Positions 1 through 11,500 of a stretch of 64,000 bases of DNA are shown here, piece after piece. Positions within the stretch are counted from its first letter, which is position 1, and every line of letters starts with the position of its first letter. The translations under genes and the position numbers were made by a program. The notes below the pieces were generated by a model that was not told the origin of the DNA, searched no databases, and saw nothing but the letters and a program-made list of their open reading frames with translations. Source of the DNA: Lepisosteus oculatus (lineage: Eukaryota > Chordata > Actinopteri > Semionotiformes > Lepisosteidae); NCBI RefSeq assembly GCF_040954835.1, contig NC_090697.1, positions 2,430,501-2,494,500 of the forward strand, given 5' to 3'.

Positions 1-142
1 TTGTACTTTTTTTTTTTAGTAATGGTGAGTTGTTGCATGTATTGTTGAGTTTTGTTTACACTACACAAGGCACGAGAGGTGCAGTCTGTGCCATCTGGAG
101 ACTTCGCCTGTCCTTGAGGGTGTGCTGTGATGATATCACGTC

Positions 143-400
143 ATGCTCTGTGCACTGCAGCTCCTGTCAGGAGAGTTAGGGAGGTGCAGTGCGTCTCTGA
201 CGTCCCTGCAAGCCTGCAAGCAGCCAGGAGCCGGTTGGGTCAGCACCTGCTTCTCAGTAACACTGGCCAGCTCCCAGCTTTGCCCTGGTGGCGCTCTGCC
301 TGGTGACCTGGCTCCAGGCTCGAACTTGCAGCAGCTGGGCACAGAACAAGTGCCTTTACTGGCTGAGCTGCTAAGGAGAACGATCTTTCAAGAAGTCTAA
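143..400. other. GC-richer block, no recognised gene
   Basis: This stretch is clearly richer in G+C than its flanks and is open on both strands. Neither predicted peptide resembles a family I know, and I see no convincing splice context. If TPD52L1 extends to the left of the window, as its first visible exon implies, this lies inside one of its introns. A conserved regulatory element is one possibility; chance composition is another. Confidence 0.25.
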
Positions 401-1190
401 AAAACACCAATACATTTTAAATAATGCTACCACTAGTAGGTGCAGTGATCAAATTGAAATTTCCATGTTCCAGTGAAATCTGAAGAATGTATAATATTAC
501 AAATGAAAAGGCATGGGATGTTTCAACAGGTAGGAAGATCATATTCAAACTAATTAAAGGGTGGTATTTGCCAAAGTATCCTTCTTTTGGAAATGTAAAA
601 CCATCCCATTCAAATGTGTGCCAAAATATTTAATCTATTTACAAAAGATCATAAAAAATGGTTTGCAGTCTACCACTGTAACAGCCTTCTAACGTAATGG
701 GTTTTGTGGTTCATACCAAAATGTCCTTGGTGCCGGTTACATATTTATTACTTATTTCAGAAGGTTTTTGTTTTTGAGTCTTAAATAGCATTATCACATT
801 ACGTTTGATCATCTACAGTAATTTGCACTGGTTTGTAGAACTTTTCAGATAACTTTCAGAGAAAAAAACCTTTTCATTATTTTAAAACAACCAAATCATA
901 AATTTTATATGCTGACTGTTTAAGTGTGTTTTTGAACTTGTAAAAAAGGAGTGTTTTAATGCCTCCCTCACACACCTAACGTTTTTCTTCTTTCCTTATG
1001 CATCAAAAGATCACATTCAATTGGGTAAGATGTATTTATAATTTAGAGACATTAATCGTATTATTGGAAAGATGTGGTATTCTGGTGAATTCTCTAGTTG
1101 TTAATTTAAAGCAAAAAACATGTTGTTACTGTATACTGTATACCCAGTGTGCTTAAGATTGCTCAAGTTCCATCTTCCATTTTGCATTAT
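401..1190. other. AT-rich presumed TPD52L1 intron, nothing recognised
   Basis: I looked here for the preceding TPD52L1 exon (the segment ending in SMPAMR in the mammalian protein) and did not find it. The rest is AT-rich sequence without an identifiable repeat. Confidence 0.5.
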
Positions 1191-1199
1191 CCGTGAGAA

Positions 1200-2650
1200 C
1201 TGTAGAGTAGGAGCATGTTGAGTAGGAGTGGCCGCAAATCATTTTCCACCTCAGCTGAAGAGAGAAATCCACTTTTTTCAAGGATACAGTTATGATCTTG
1301 GAATAGGAGGTTCAAGCTCATCCCAGCTGCTTCCCATTTTCCATTGTAACACTTAAATGCACATTGTCAGAAGAGGCAAGAATGACATTGTTATCCACAA
1401 ACAGAAGAGATGCTACCACCAAGCCTGCAAAGTGGATCATTTTCATACATTGGCTACTATCTTGTTAATGTGTGGATAGCTTGTAAATAGGAGTGAATAC
1501 AAGATGCACTCATGTCCAGTGTTCATCTTGAATGACCTTGAGTTAATGCCTGGAATATAGATTCCACTGTCAGAGAATGGAAGAACTGGTTAGCACTCAG
1601 AGGTGGCACATGAGCCTCATATAACTGCGGCGTCTATCATTGGACGTCTCAAGATTAGACTGCCCAAGAGAAAGAGAAAAGTCTTGGTCCACTGTTCCAT
1701 TGCCAGGACAGAATCCACATTGTTCTTCTTGAATCTGACGTTTTTTTGAACACTGGTCCTGTTTTTCTAAAAATGGGAACCACATATCAGTTTGTCGGTT
1801 CAGAGTTATCCACCCACCTTCCAGGCAACATTGAAGAAGCACGTTTCCCACAGCACCTTAAAGTTGTGTAGTCAAGATCCCCAGATCAGCACCCCTGAGG
1901 GCAATCAGCGACTTCATGAGGATTACAAGTCTTCTGTCCTCTCTGTCCTTCCTGCTAGTTGGTCCAAAGGTTTCTGCCATTAAAAGCACAAACCTTTTTC
2001 ACCATTGAGGCCCTGAATACCAGCCACTCAGATTCAATGTCCAAGAGCTCACCTAGAATGCAAGAGACGTTCTTTCAGAGGTGGGAAATTAAATCTATCT
2101 GGAATGGGTCATCTACTGGACCAGCCATTCTGCAGCGACTGATTGTTTGGACCTTCTTTGTCTATCCAGATGGCATCCTGGAAGATAGATCCTGGTAGCA
2201 CGTCATCTCCAAGTGGTGATCAGTTTACAGTTCTGTCCTTCTTCGCTCGGGTGTTCAGAATATGTGGAGATACGTTCAACAACACAACAGTGACATTTTA
2301 ACACTGGCCATCAGCTAAGGGTGCTAGGTACCCTTGTGAACCACACCAGCCGCCTAGTGTTTGTACATGGTGTTCGTGTTGGACAGTCCATGAAGACCAA
2401 TAACCTACTATTCAGGTTCAATCTGAGGGGGCCATTCTTCTACATCATCCCTCTGCAGGTATTTCTGTCATTCCCCACATGGGCAGTAGAGCTGCAGCCA
2501 GCTCTGATCTATAGTTTACCTCCTTCTGCACCAGCTCTGGCTTTTTCTGTGTCCCGCCTGCGAGTCTTCCTTGCCCCGCCCACAACTTCACAGCAACACA
2601 TGAACTATATGGACAGCAAGTCCAACTTGTTATAATGCAGAATGAAATCT
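1200..2650 (-). mobile_element. Degenerate non-LTR retrotransposon (LINE) with reverse transcriptase remnants
   Basis: On the minus strand, 1684-1731 encodes a piece reading QEEQCGFCPGNGTVDQ. This matches the fish LINE reverse-transcriptase segment normally written QEEQCGFRPGRGTVDQ. Further along the same strand, around 1385-1441, is a piece reading GLVVASLLFVDNNVILASS, which corresponds to the RT catalytic box usually read as LLFADDVVLLASS. The second aspartate of that box is replaced by N, and stops and frameshifts interrupt the frame, so the copy is dead. Sequence up to about 2650 is probably the upstream part of the same element but is too decayed to name. The clade is not resolved. Boundaries are approximate. 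Confidence 0.7.
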
Positions 2651-2749
2651 GAAAAACTGAGAATTGGAGACTTTTTGTTTTTCCTCTTGAGCTCTTGATA
2701 CATGGAGGTTTACTGTGCATCTTCTTTACCAGCTCTTCGGGAACTTAGT

Positions 2750-3098
2750 TTGTCTGAGATGGGTTCACTCCATGTACAGTATAATGCTGACAAGACGTAG
2801 AGTCAGTGTGACTGACTGTGTCAATGGTTAACCTGTCTTTCCCCCTGTTGATGCTCTCCTGGAGCAGCTACTCTATTCGTCACTCCATGAGCATGCCTGC
2901 GATGAGGTAAAGGGATGACCTCTTCTTCTCTGTAGCTGGAATAAGAGTGGCTCAGTGGGGTTTGGATTTGAAATTTCTGATATCTTATACTGAATTTAAA
3001 TATTCTTTCAAAAATAAACGTGTTTATCACGTTTTCTTCCTATGGCTTTTCCAGTTTTATTTGAACTTCAGCTGAAATTCGATTTTTTTACAACACAT
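2750..3098. other. Unassigned intronic sequence
   Basis: This segment separates the LINE remnant from the TTAA-flanked element. I see no gene or recognisable repeat in it. Confidence 0.4.
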
Positions 3099-3756
3099 TT
3101 AAAGGGGAACTGCTTTCCCAATTTCTCAAACCGGTTTTTAGATCTTAGTTAAATTAATCCATCGATGGTACAGAAAAAATTAACACATTTTGAATTAAGC
3201 ACAAAATTGTGAACTTTGTGAAAGTACTGTAAGTCAGCATGTTGTTGCAAACCCCTGGTCTTGCCATGGGCGAGTGCGAGACCTCCCACAAATTGACGTG
3301 AAGCGGCCCTTCCTGCTCACTGGTCACTGTAATGACTAATGTAATGTGATGTACGAGCGAATAAAGTACAGGCTGTGTAGCAGATATTTCACTGCACAAA
3401 TTTTCTAATGTGATCTTCATGCAAAGTCAACAAGTAAGTTCCATTTAACGGCAAGACCGTCTTGAATTTGAGAGCATTATTTCTATTAGATTAAAAGAGA
3501 TGAATTCACAAGCCTTATTGTTTACAATGCTGTAGGGCCGCTTCACCTCTGCGGACGTTTTGTTGCCTCGTACTGAATAGCGGAATACGGCATTGCACAT
3601 ACCTATTTTGTGCTGTAAACTGGAGGTTTTACAAGTTACTGTGTACGTTACTTTTATTGCGGTTTGAAATGCATTAATCAATGCTGATTCTTTCTAACCC
3701 TGAAATATAAAAATAACATAATGAAATATAAAGATGATATTGCAGTTCCCCTTTAA
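3099..3756. mobile_element. 650-bp non-autonomous DNA transposon with TTAA target duplication
   Basis: The element runs from AGGGGAACTGC (3103-3113) to the exact inverse GCAGTTCCCCT (3742-3752). Each end is flanked by TTAA (3099-3102 and 3753-3756). TTAA duplications are typical of piggyBac and Kolobok elements; purine-purine termini such as this AG fit Kolobok better than piggyBac, whose ends begin with C. The interior has no ORF resembling a transposase, so this is a MITE-like passenger that depended on an enzyme made elsewhere. It lies in the presumed TPD52L1 intron upstream of the exon at 4114. Confidence 0.65.
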
Positions 3757-4113
3757 AAGAACTCAGCATTTAAATAACAGTAATAGTTTTTGAGTATTAA
3801 TGATTTAATTTTTTTGTGCCTAATATTTTATGGAAATCGTTAATCATGACCGTTTATGTTACTTTAGATCACTGCAATTATAACCTTTATATAGAATTTT
3901 TATTTAGTTAGGTGATTCTGCTTATCTCTGACACTGTATATAAGCAAACTACATTTATATAGTAATAAACAAGAGGGGTTTAGTGGAATTAAAATTGTAT
4001 ACTCTAAATATAAGAAATTGTCTTACAACTCATGTCAAGTAACCAGTCAGATGTGTATTTTGTGAGATCACAGAACTGTACGCCAATCTCTTAATTGTAT
4101 CTGTCCATCACAG

Positions 4114-5847
4114 GAATTCACCCAGCTTCAGGTCCTTTGAAGAGAAGGTTGAAAGCACAGTATCCACGTTAAAGGTGAGCACTCCTCTGTAGAAATATGG
4201 GTCACAGCAGCACCATGTGCTCTTGCAGATGTAATAACCCCCCACATCCAATCCAGTGCGCTTGACACTGTCTGAAAAGATCTGTATTTATGGTGCACTG
4301 AAAAAGTCAAGAGGTCTAAACTTTACGGCACCAATTGCAAAATTTAGGTTTTGAGAACCCAAACGTGGTCTTAGTGAGTCAGTACTGAATAAATGGGATG
4401 GAGAATCCAGATACAGATTCTACAGTAAATTGTCATCTTTGTACTCCTCATCTTAGCTGCCTTTAACCCTGTCTGACTTGTAAGGTAGCTTCTGGTTAGA
4501 TTCCACTGCTTGCCTCTGTAGCCAATAATGACGCAACTCAAAAAAAGAAACTACTATGAACAAATGCAAGAGATTGGATTAGTAGGAAATTCCTGAGGGT
4601 TTTTCATTACGATTGTAGGCTAGGTTTCAGTTCTCTTTCAAGATGGGATGTGTGAAGTGGAGCTCCCCAAGTACAAATCCTGTCAAAAAACAATCTTAGA
4701 TGATGATAATGATGTTGGTGATGATTATTATTATATTTTGTAGCTGGTGTTTTACTTCTGTAATGTACTTACAGTCTGCTATAAATCTCTACTTCAAATG
4801 TGATTCTGGATTCAGGATCGTAGATGACCATGCAGTCAAGACCTTGACTCATTCAAAGGATGGCTTTGTATACAGCAGTGTGCTCCAATTTCTATAATCA
4901 GGCATTGGTTTGGGGAGTTCTCACCAGGCCACAAGGTGATAACATCGCAAATACTCTGGAACTGGAAGGATGGATTTAAAGAGACCCCTCTTGGACTCAG
5001 TCTTCAGAAATAGATATAACAAAATGTCGAAAGATGGATTAATTGCCTTACTCCTTGCTCCTTTGTGCTCCTAATGACTCACCAAGAACCTTCTGTTTAA
5101 GCTATTCCTGGCTCAGAGTATTATCAGAGCTGTACATAGCTACAGTATTTCACATTATTGCAGTTACACTGCTCATTATCATTAAATTGTATGGTGTGAG
5201 CCAAACTGTTTTCCATCTAATTCTTTTCTGCATTCTAACTACCTATATAAAACGTGATAGGCATTAAAAATGCAAATCGTTTCCAATACTCTTTTGTTTC
5301 ACTTTAGTGCCTCTCAGTATATATTTGCTTGCAAAATTCGTGCTCTGGGCCCTAGAAAAAAATTATAATTTTGATTAAAAAAGTGAGATGATTTACAGGA
5401 AGACACAAAGGGTTAGGTCACGTGCTCTAAAAGACATAGGTTTCAAGTTTGCAAGTCTGGTGTTAGATTAGGACATGGGACTTAATGTATTTTCTTGGAT
5501 GCTGTTCATAAAGGATTTTGCAGTTGTATGACCAACGATAGGTGTTACGTATGCACAATTTTGTAAAAGCCAATTGGTAATATCTGAAGTATGAGCCATC
5601 AAATGCATCAGCCATTAGTCTTCAAAGTTGTGTACAACTACAGTGATGCCAAAAGATTCCAAGTGTACTTAAATATAATGCCACATGACTTTCCTGCTCT
5701 CTTGCTTTGCGTGAGCAGACAAAGGTGGGTGGATCCAGCAGCAGCAGAGGGAGTTTCGAAGAGGTCCTGTCGTCCACCGCCCACGCCAGCGCCCAGGACC
5801 CCCCGGTGGCAGTGAGGCTGCTGGAGAGCGGAGAGAGGACCTGCTAG
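4114..5847 (+). CDS. tpd52l1: TPD52L1 (tumor protein D52-like 1), last two coding exons
   Basis: Exon 4114-4174 follows an acceptor (cacag) and ends before GTGAGC. After one base of split codon it reads NSPSFRSFEEKVESTVSTLK, nearly identical to the mammalian segment NSPTFKSFEERVETTVTSLK. Exon 5719-5847 follows gtgagcag and starts TKVGG, then SSSSRGSFEEVLSSTAHASAQ, the diagnostic C-terminal D52-family sequence, and stops at TAG 5845-5847. The phases match across the 1,544-bp intron. D52-family proteins are small cytoplasmic coiled-coil adaptors that form homo- and heteromers and act in vesicle traffic and cell-cycle signalling. The N-terminus, the coiled coil and the preceding exon lie left of the window. 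After ASAQ the tail (DPPVAVRLLESGERTC) departs from the mammalian tail; another frame resembles it more (see findings). Neighbour: HDDC2, convergent, 2.75 kb away. Confidence 0.93.
4175..5718 (+). other. Last TPD52L1 intron
   Basis: This is the intron between the two TPD52L1 exons, with donor GTGAGC and acceptor gtgagcag. It contains a short TGATGATGATTATTATTA low-complexity stretch near 4700-4736. I see no other gene in it. Confidence 0.8.
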
Positions 5848-6610
5848 CTCTGCGCTCACGCGCCTGACCACACGCTGCTCTGGGGGGCAGAGACCAACAC
5901 CCCCTCTTTCCCCACAGCGTAAAATGAAACTACTCTTACATCCGGTCTCCCGAGTGGCTCTGTCTGCGTACCAGCTCAAAAAGGAGTGAAGTTATCCCTC
6001 CACTGCCACATTCTCCGAGTTATTTTTATGTATGCTTTTCACAATCTACACCAAAGTTCAGGAGTCATTTAACAAGAACAGTAATGAAAATACTCTACAT
6101 TTACTTTTTAAATAAACCCCCCTCCCCTATCTTTTGGTGTTAAATGTATAAAGTTAAATTTTCCTTGTCATTTCCCTATTCATCAGAAGAAAACGTTTAA
6201 CTTTTTTGTACCAAGACTTAAAATACTGTATATAACGATGCAATCTTATAAATAAGTATTTGAGTCATACAATCACCTACTGTATACCCCCGTAATTAAT
6301 AAACTGTGAGTCCCTTAAAATGATTAACTTTAAATCTTCTGTTCCTTTGTATATTTACACTTTGTGACTTTAACATTCTTAGATTTGTAAGTATTTTTGT
6401 TTCTATGGATGAAGGGCAAAAGTGTGTTTAAGCCTGTAGTATTGTACTGAAGGATTTAAAACTCTGAGCATTGTGTGTACACTTTACTCCTTTTATTATT
6501 TATGTCTTTCAGTAATGTTATGTACTTCTGCTGCAAACCTGACAAAATTTTATTATATGTGCTTGTTAATCTAGTTTCAGAATAAAGGTTTTGCATGTGA
6601 CTGGACACTG
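5848..6610 (+). other. tpd52l1: TPD52L1 3' UTR
   Basis: AT-rich sequence after the TPD52L1 stop, containing possible poly(A) hexamers near 6109 and 6297 and a final AATAAA at 6581-6586 followed by a GT-rich stretch. The absence of ORFs and repeats from the stop to the last hexamer agrees with one long 3' UTR. The exact cleavage site is not known. Confidence 0.6.
6581..6586 (+). terminator. tpd52l1: Poly(A) signal AATAAA, probable distal TPD52L1 site
   Basis: A canonical hexamer, with GT-rich sequence (TTTTGCATGTG, then TGGTTACC and TGTTTTTT) within 50 bp downstream. Earlier hexamers at about 6109 and 6297 could give shorter transcripts. Confidence 0.6.
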
Positions 6611-6679
6611 GTTACCTTTGAATGTTTTTTATAACTAAGTTCCCTCTTTTACTTACATCATGATCTAGGACCAGTGGAC

Positions 6680-6892
6680 AAGATTATTATAAGTTCAGGT
6701 GGGTAGCTGCGTCAGCATGCGTAGGCTGCAAAGGAACAAGTAACAGGTTTATTCCATGCTAAAAAAAGAAGAAAGAAAATACAACATTTCGGCCGTGGAG
6801 CCCTCACACATGAAGAAGGCTCCACAGCCGAAACGTTGTTTTTTTCAGCATGGAATAAACCTATTACTTGTTCCTTTGAAGATTATTATAAG
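6680..6892 (+). mobile_element. Foldback SINE-like element with 14-bp target-site duplication (copy 1)
   Basis: The direct repeat AAGATTATTATAAG occurs at 6680-6693 and 6879-6892, flanking an insert of 185 bp (6694-6878). The insert begins with a unique head (GGTGGGTAGCTGCGTCAGCATGCG). From 6730 to 6878 it is one imperfect hairpin: AAAGGAACAAGTAACAGGTTTATTCCATGC pairs, in two runs, with the sequence ending CTTGTTCCTTT, and an inner stem pairs TTTCGGCCGTGGAGCC with GGCTCCACAGCCGAAA. A 14-bp duplication is the size made by LINE-type target-primed insertion, not by cut-and-paste MITEs. No ORF is present. The insert lies about 100 bp past the TPD52L1 poly(A) signal. Confidence 0.7.
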
Positions 6893-7949
6893 ATGTTAAT
6901 ATAACACAAAATACTTGTTTTTTTAAAAACTAACGTTGCTGTAAGGTCAAAGTTCGTACACTATACAGTATGCAAACATACACAATATACACCGGTTCCT
7001 CTTTTGTAAATGTTTCTGTCCAAGTACAATACTGAAATGTGTTCACAGGTAGTCTTGTGTTTATGTGTTCAGTAACTAGGTCTAATGGAATGAGTTGCGA
7101 CTGTTACAAAATTAGAAGAAAAAAGCATTTTGGCTTTGAATTCAGGTATGCTGGGAGAGAGAGCAAGATGGGCAAAAGTGGTGGGGTAAACAGGTCAAAA
7201 AGTGGGAGTGGGGAGAGGGGCTGGAGAGATGGAAAATGACATAACGTATTCCAGGTGTGCAAGGCAGCAATCAGTAAATGGATGGAGGTTTTGAAAGGCA
7301 TATAAAATTGTGAAACTTCATTCATACATTCCCTGAACAGCCAACGAGTGGCTAATTTCTTTCTGAATGTTGCTGAAGCACTACATACAGTACGCCCTGA
7401 GCACCACTACTGCAACAACCGGTTATTCAAATAGGTATTTACTGAGTCCTGGGTCTTCTTTCACTGCCCTGATTTTGTTTGGTGGCAGGTAATATTGTAC
7501 CCATTAAATATTTTTTGTGATGATGTTGATCTATTGTTATTATTAATTTACTATTAGGGTGCACTTGGGAACTTTTGGATGTAGATCTATTATTAAACAT
7601 GATTAAGTTTCATTTAAACATAATATGATTCATACAATAATTAATGGTTTCTATTTTTGGATACATTTATTCTCATCCTTTCGTGTCGAAAGATTTTTCA
7701 ACATATTCAGACAGACTTATTAGGAAATTAAATTACCTCCGATTCCTAAGGAAAATTCCCGAGCTCTAAGTGGTTCTACTGTTTGACTGTCTGGTAATCG
7801 GATGATGTTTGCTTCCCCTAAATACACCAGCACTGCAGGAAAAAGGAGAGAGTAGGATTATAAAAAACTGATTCACACCTTTCTCACCTCCCCTCATTCA
7901 CTTTGCTCTCTTTTTTTCCTCAGATTCCTGTTCTCTCCCTCAATCCTGC
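6893..7949. other. Intergenic sequence between TPD52L1 and HDDC2
   Basis: Nothing recognisable apart from purine-rich sequence (GGGAGAGAG-type) near 7150-7230. Confidence 0.4.
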
Positions 7950-8022
7950 GCACCCAAGAAGGCCCAATAGCTTAAATGTTGCTTTTTCTTCTTTTTACTT
8001 TTCAGCATGGAATTGAGCCATT
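7950..8022 (+). repeat. Diverged fragment of the foldback family
   Basis: The segment reads AAGAAGGC..AATAGC..AAATGTTGCTTTTTCTTC..CTTTTCAGCATGGAAT. This follows the right arm of the foldback elements at 6.7 and 9.05 kb with several substitutions. Only the right arm is discernible. Confidence 0.5.
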
Positions 8023-8574
8023 GTTTTCATTTTAATTTAAGGCAAAACCCCTACGTTATCTTAAAACTATGCCTCATGTATTAAGCAATGTAACTTTCTG
8101 GCATTTAATATGTTGAAATACCCAAAACATGTTTACATGGTTTATATCCCTCGCTCATGAAAACCTATTATGTCGATTTAATTTGCATCAGTATCTTACA
8201 CTATAAAAACTAAGACATTCAGAATTACGAATCACCTATAAAGATGAACGACAAATTGTTTCTCCTAACAATAATAACCTTAATGTAGATTCCCTGGCTA
8301 TACATTTAAAAGTAATCTTATTCAGAATCATGTCCCCTATCTCAAAAATGTGTACAGCTTTAGTAAAGGTTTAAGGATGAAAAAAATCTTCTTGTTTTTG
8401 TACATTTGTTTTGACACATGACACATATAACCACAGCTTAATCATCACAGGCCTTCGGCTCACTCAGAAACAGTAGGTTTTTTGTTACTCAGATGGAAAA
8501 ACAATGAAGAAAATGTGCTATAAAATAGCTTAGAAACATCAAATGAAGATAAGGCAAGAATTATTAAAATATAT

Positions 8575-8580
8575 TTTATT
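8575..8580 (-). terminator. hddc2: Poly(A) signal AATAAA for HDDC2
   Basis: On the minus strand AATAAA begins only 17 bases after the HDDC2 stop codon. If it is used, the 3' UTR would be about 40 nt. Weaker hexamers further downstream cannot be excluded. Confidence 0.5.
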
Positions 8581-8597
8581 ATAAACCGTTGTTGCAA

Positions 8598-11500
8598 CTA
8601 AGGTGGTGAAACTCTGTCCCCTGGCAGTGATGCACCTCGGTCAGGACTGCTCCCTGTAGCAGCTAGTTGCATGTTTCTTTCTTCATTTAAACTTTTTACT
8701 AACTCGAGGAGCTCAGGATGCTGAAATTTGCCTGTGAGAGGAAAAATGTGTTCCATAAAAAGGGGCTTTTGTTTCATACCATTTTACACAGACTGTGTAA
8801 AATTTAAATAGACTTGGTACACTGCACTAAATTAACCCTTTCACAAACTAGCCTACCCCTAATATACATGCTGTACTGTATGTACAACATAAAGTCATAT
8901 AAAGAACATAAAAAGCAAGCTGTATGTTGCCAACTGACATTCCAACTGCAGAACATGAACAGAACACTCACTTTGGCTGCTAGAAATTTCAATAAAACTA
9001 TGGTGGTAATCCTCATTATTCTTACAGAAATGAGAGTGTATATTTGATGGCGGGTAGCTGCGTCAGCATGCGTAGGCTGCAAAGGAACAACTAACTGGTT
9101 TATTCCATGTTGAAAAGAGAAGAAAGAAAACACAAGGTGTGAGCATGTGAGCACACCTGAAAAAGTCTCCACAGCCGAAACGTTTGGTTTTCATTCGTCT
9201 CTTTTCAGCATGGAATAAGATAGATAGATAAGACTTTATTAAGTCTTTTATAAAGTCTAGAATAAACCTTTCTAGAATACATTTTATTAATTCTAGAATA
9301 AAAGAATAAACCTTTACCTGTTCCATGTGTATACTTGATGTTAGTGATATTGTTCTAAAAGACTGCCTCCAGCATTATTTTAATAGAAGTAACAAGTTAA
9401 CTTAAAGAAGTTTGATAAATAAAATGAACCCTGTAAAGTATGACAGGCGGTGATGATGAAAGACAAACATACCATTAGTGGAATCAAAAAAGTCTTGCAG
9501 TCGACCAGGTTTGTTCTCAAGCGTCTCATACTCATGTGCCTGTAGAATCATCTCAAACCGGTCAAGTTCTTTCACCAGCTTGGCCTCTGGGCTGGCCTGA
9601 TACTCGTACTCCTAGCAATAGAAAAACACTGCTCAGAAGCAACACCAACATATCTGTTAATACAATTTCCATGTTCAAACCTTCCTTCAAGTTATTAAGA
9701 ACAGGGTCCTCTGGGAAAGGTAACTGATATTACAATATATTGCAAATGTACATCCAAAGTACTTTTGAATATGCCTCTACAAATTATAACCGATTCGAAT
9801 GAAGCTTATATACGAGCTTATTTAACAATACTACAGATAAATCTAAAAATTAAAATTTGTTAAGAATTATACAGTGCCTTAAAGAAGTATTCAGACCCTT
9901 GCAGATTTTTTGCAAAGCTAACTGCTTAAAGCCAGCAGTAACTGACACTTTGAAGTAGCAATTAACATTTGTTATATACACTACCTAGTCCACTGATTCA
10001 AAGCAAAAAACTAAAAGGTAAATAGATTGGTAGGAAAAAATGGAAACTCATGATCGCATAAGTATTCAAAACCTTGGCTGTAGCAAACCTAAATTAATGT
10101 ACTGTAGGTACATGAGCCACACTATTAGTCGAATAATCATTGTGTGAGTGTACAATACTAGTGGTTCTCCGGATTTCAGAATAAGTACACCACACTGTGT
10201 ACGGTCCATCTGTCAGGTAGGGAGTTTAAGGCAAAGATTGAACCATAAAGATGAGGGAACTCTAGAATAGACCTGTCTGAAGCCAAGGATCAGGTGAAGG
10301 TATATAAACATTTCAAAGACTCGTAATATCTCTTTTGTCGTGGTGAAGGCAATCATTCAGAAATGGAAGGTACGCAGACCTGGTCCCTTCAAACTAAGCA
10401 GCTGAACAAGGAGGAAACTGGAGAGAAACACCACTGTGAGACCAGCGGCAACTTTGAAAGAGTTGCAGGGCTCAATAGCTAGCCTGAGAGAAAATACCCC
10501 TGGGTCAAAAAGTACACGGGTCAGTCCGCAAAGGGGGCTTGTATGTAACCGACAAGAAAAAAACTCAAATCAAGCATTAGGCTTGCAAAAAAGAAGCTAA
10601 GTGATAATGCAAACATGCAGTGAAAGGTTTTATGATCGACAAGACAAAAACTGGAAATTTCTGGTCTAACTTTTATCTCACGCATCACTTAGTCAAGAGA
10701 TGTTATATTAAAATTGTGTAATGCACTAGGGAGGCTTTGTTTTTAATATTGTGTAAAATTTTGGTCTCCACATTATAGAAGAGATATTGCTGCTTGGAAA
10801 TCTGTTAAGACTGATGGAAACCATCAAAGTTTCCATCAAAGTACTGTCAAATTTTAAAGAAAAACCTGATTCAGGTAAAAAATGGAACAAAAATTCAAAT
10901 TTCAGCAAGACAATGACCCAGAGCACAAGGCCTAAAGACAGGAGTGGCTTAAGAATAAAAATGTGAATGTCCTTGGGTGGCCCAGCCACAATTGCAACTT
11001 GAATTCTATTCAGTATCTGTGGATAGACTTGAAAACTGCTGTCCAAAAGTGCAAGGCACAAGGAACAGAAAAGCACCCATTACTATTTAATAGTAATAGT
11101 AATGATAGTAGATATTAAATGACACTATTTAATATCTACTTGTAATTTCAGGACACAGAAATTGTCCATCTTACCTCCCATAAGTCATATATTTCTTTCT
11201 TCATGTCTTCTGATAATAAGCCAGTCAAATGTTTCATTGCTTCCTAGAAGACAGGGTTCACAAAAGATGGCATGATGGCACTAAATGCTTGAGAATACAG
11301 CCTCTAATATACTCTCCAGGTTCACTCACAGTGCACTCCAGTACACGTGTGCAGGTTTTAAAGGATGTGCAATTTTAAAAGAAAAGCATTCTTTTCTTTT
11401 ATTGTTTGATCTTCAATCTGAAATGCACAAAGAGTCACCTCCGCAACAAACAGAAAAGCCTTGTTCAGAATCCAACAAATGTGGTGTTATTACAGTGTAA

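Noticed and set aside
1-4113. Earlier TPD52L1 exons
   Set aside because: I searched for the conserved coiled-coil and SMPAMR exons on the plus strand and found none; they must lie left of the window.
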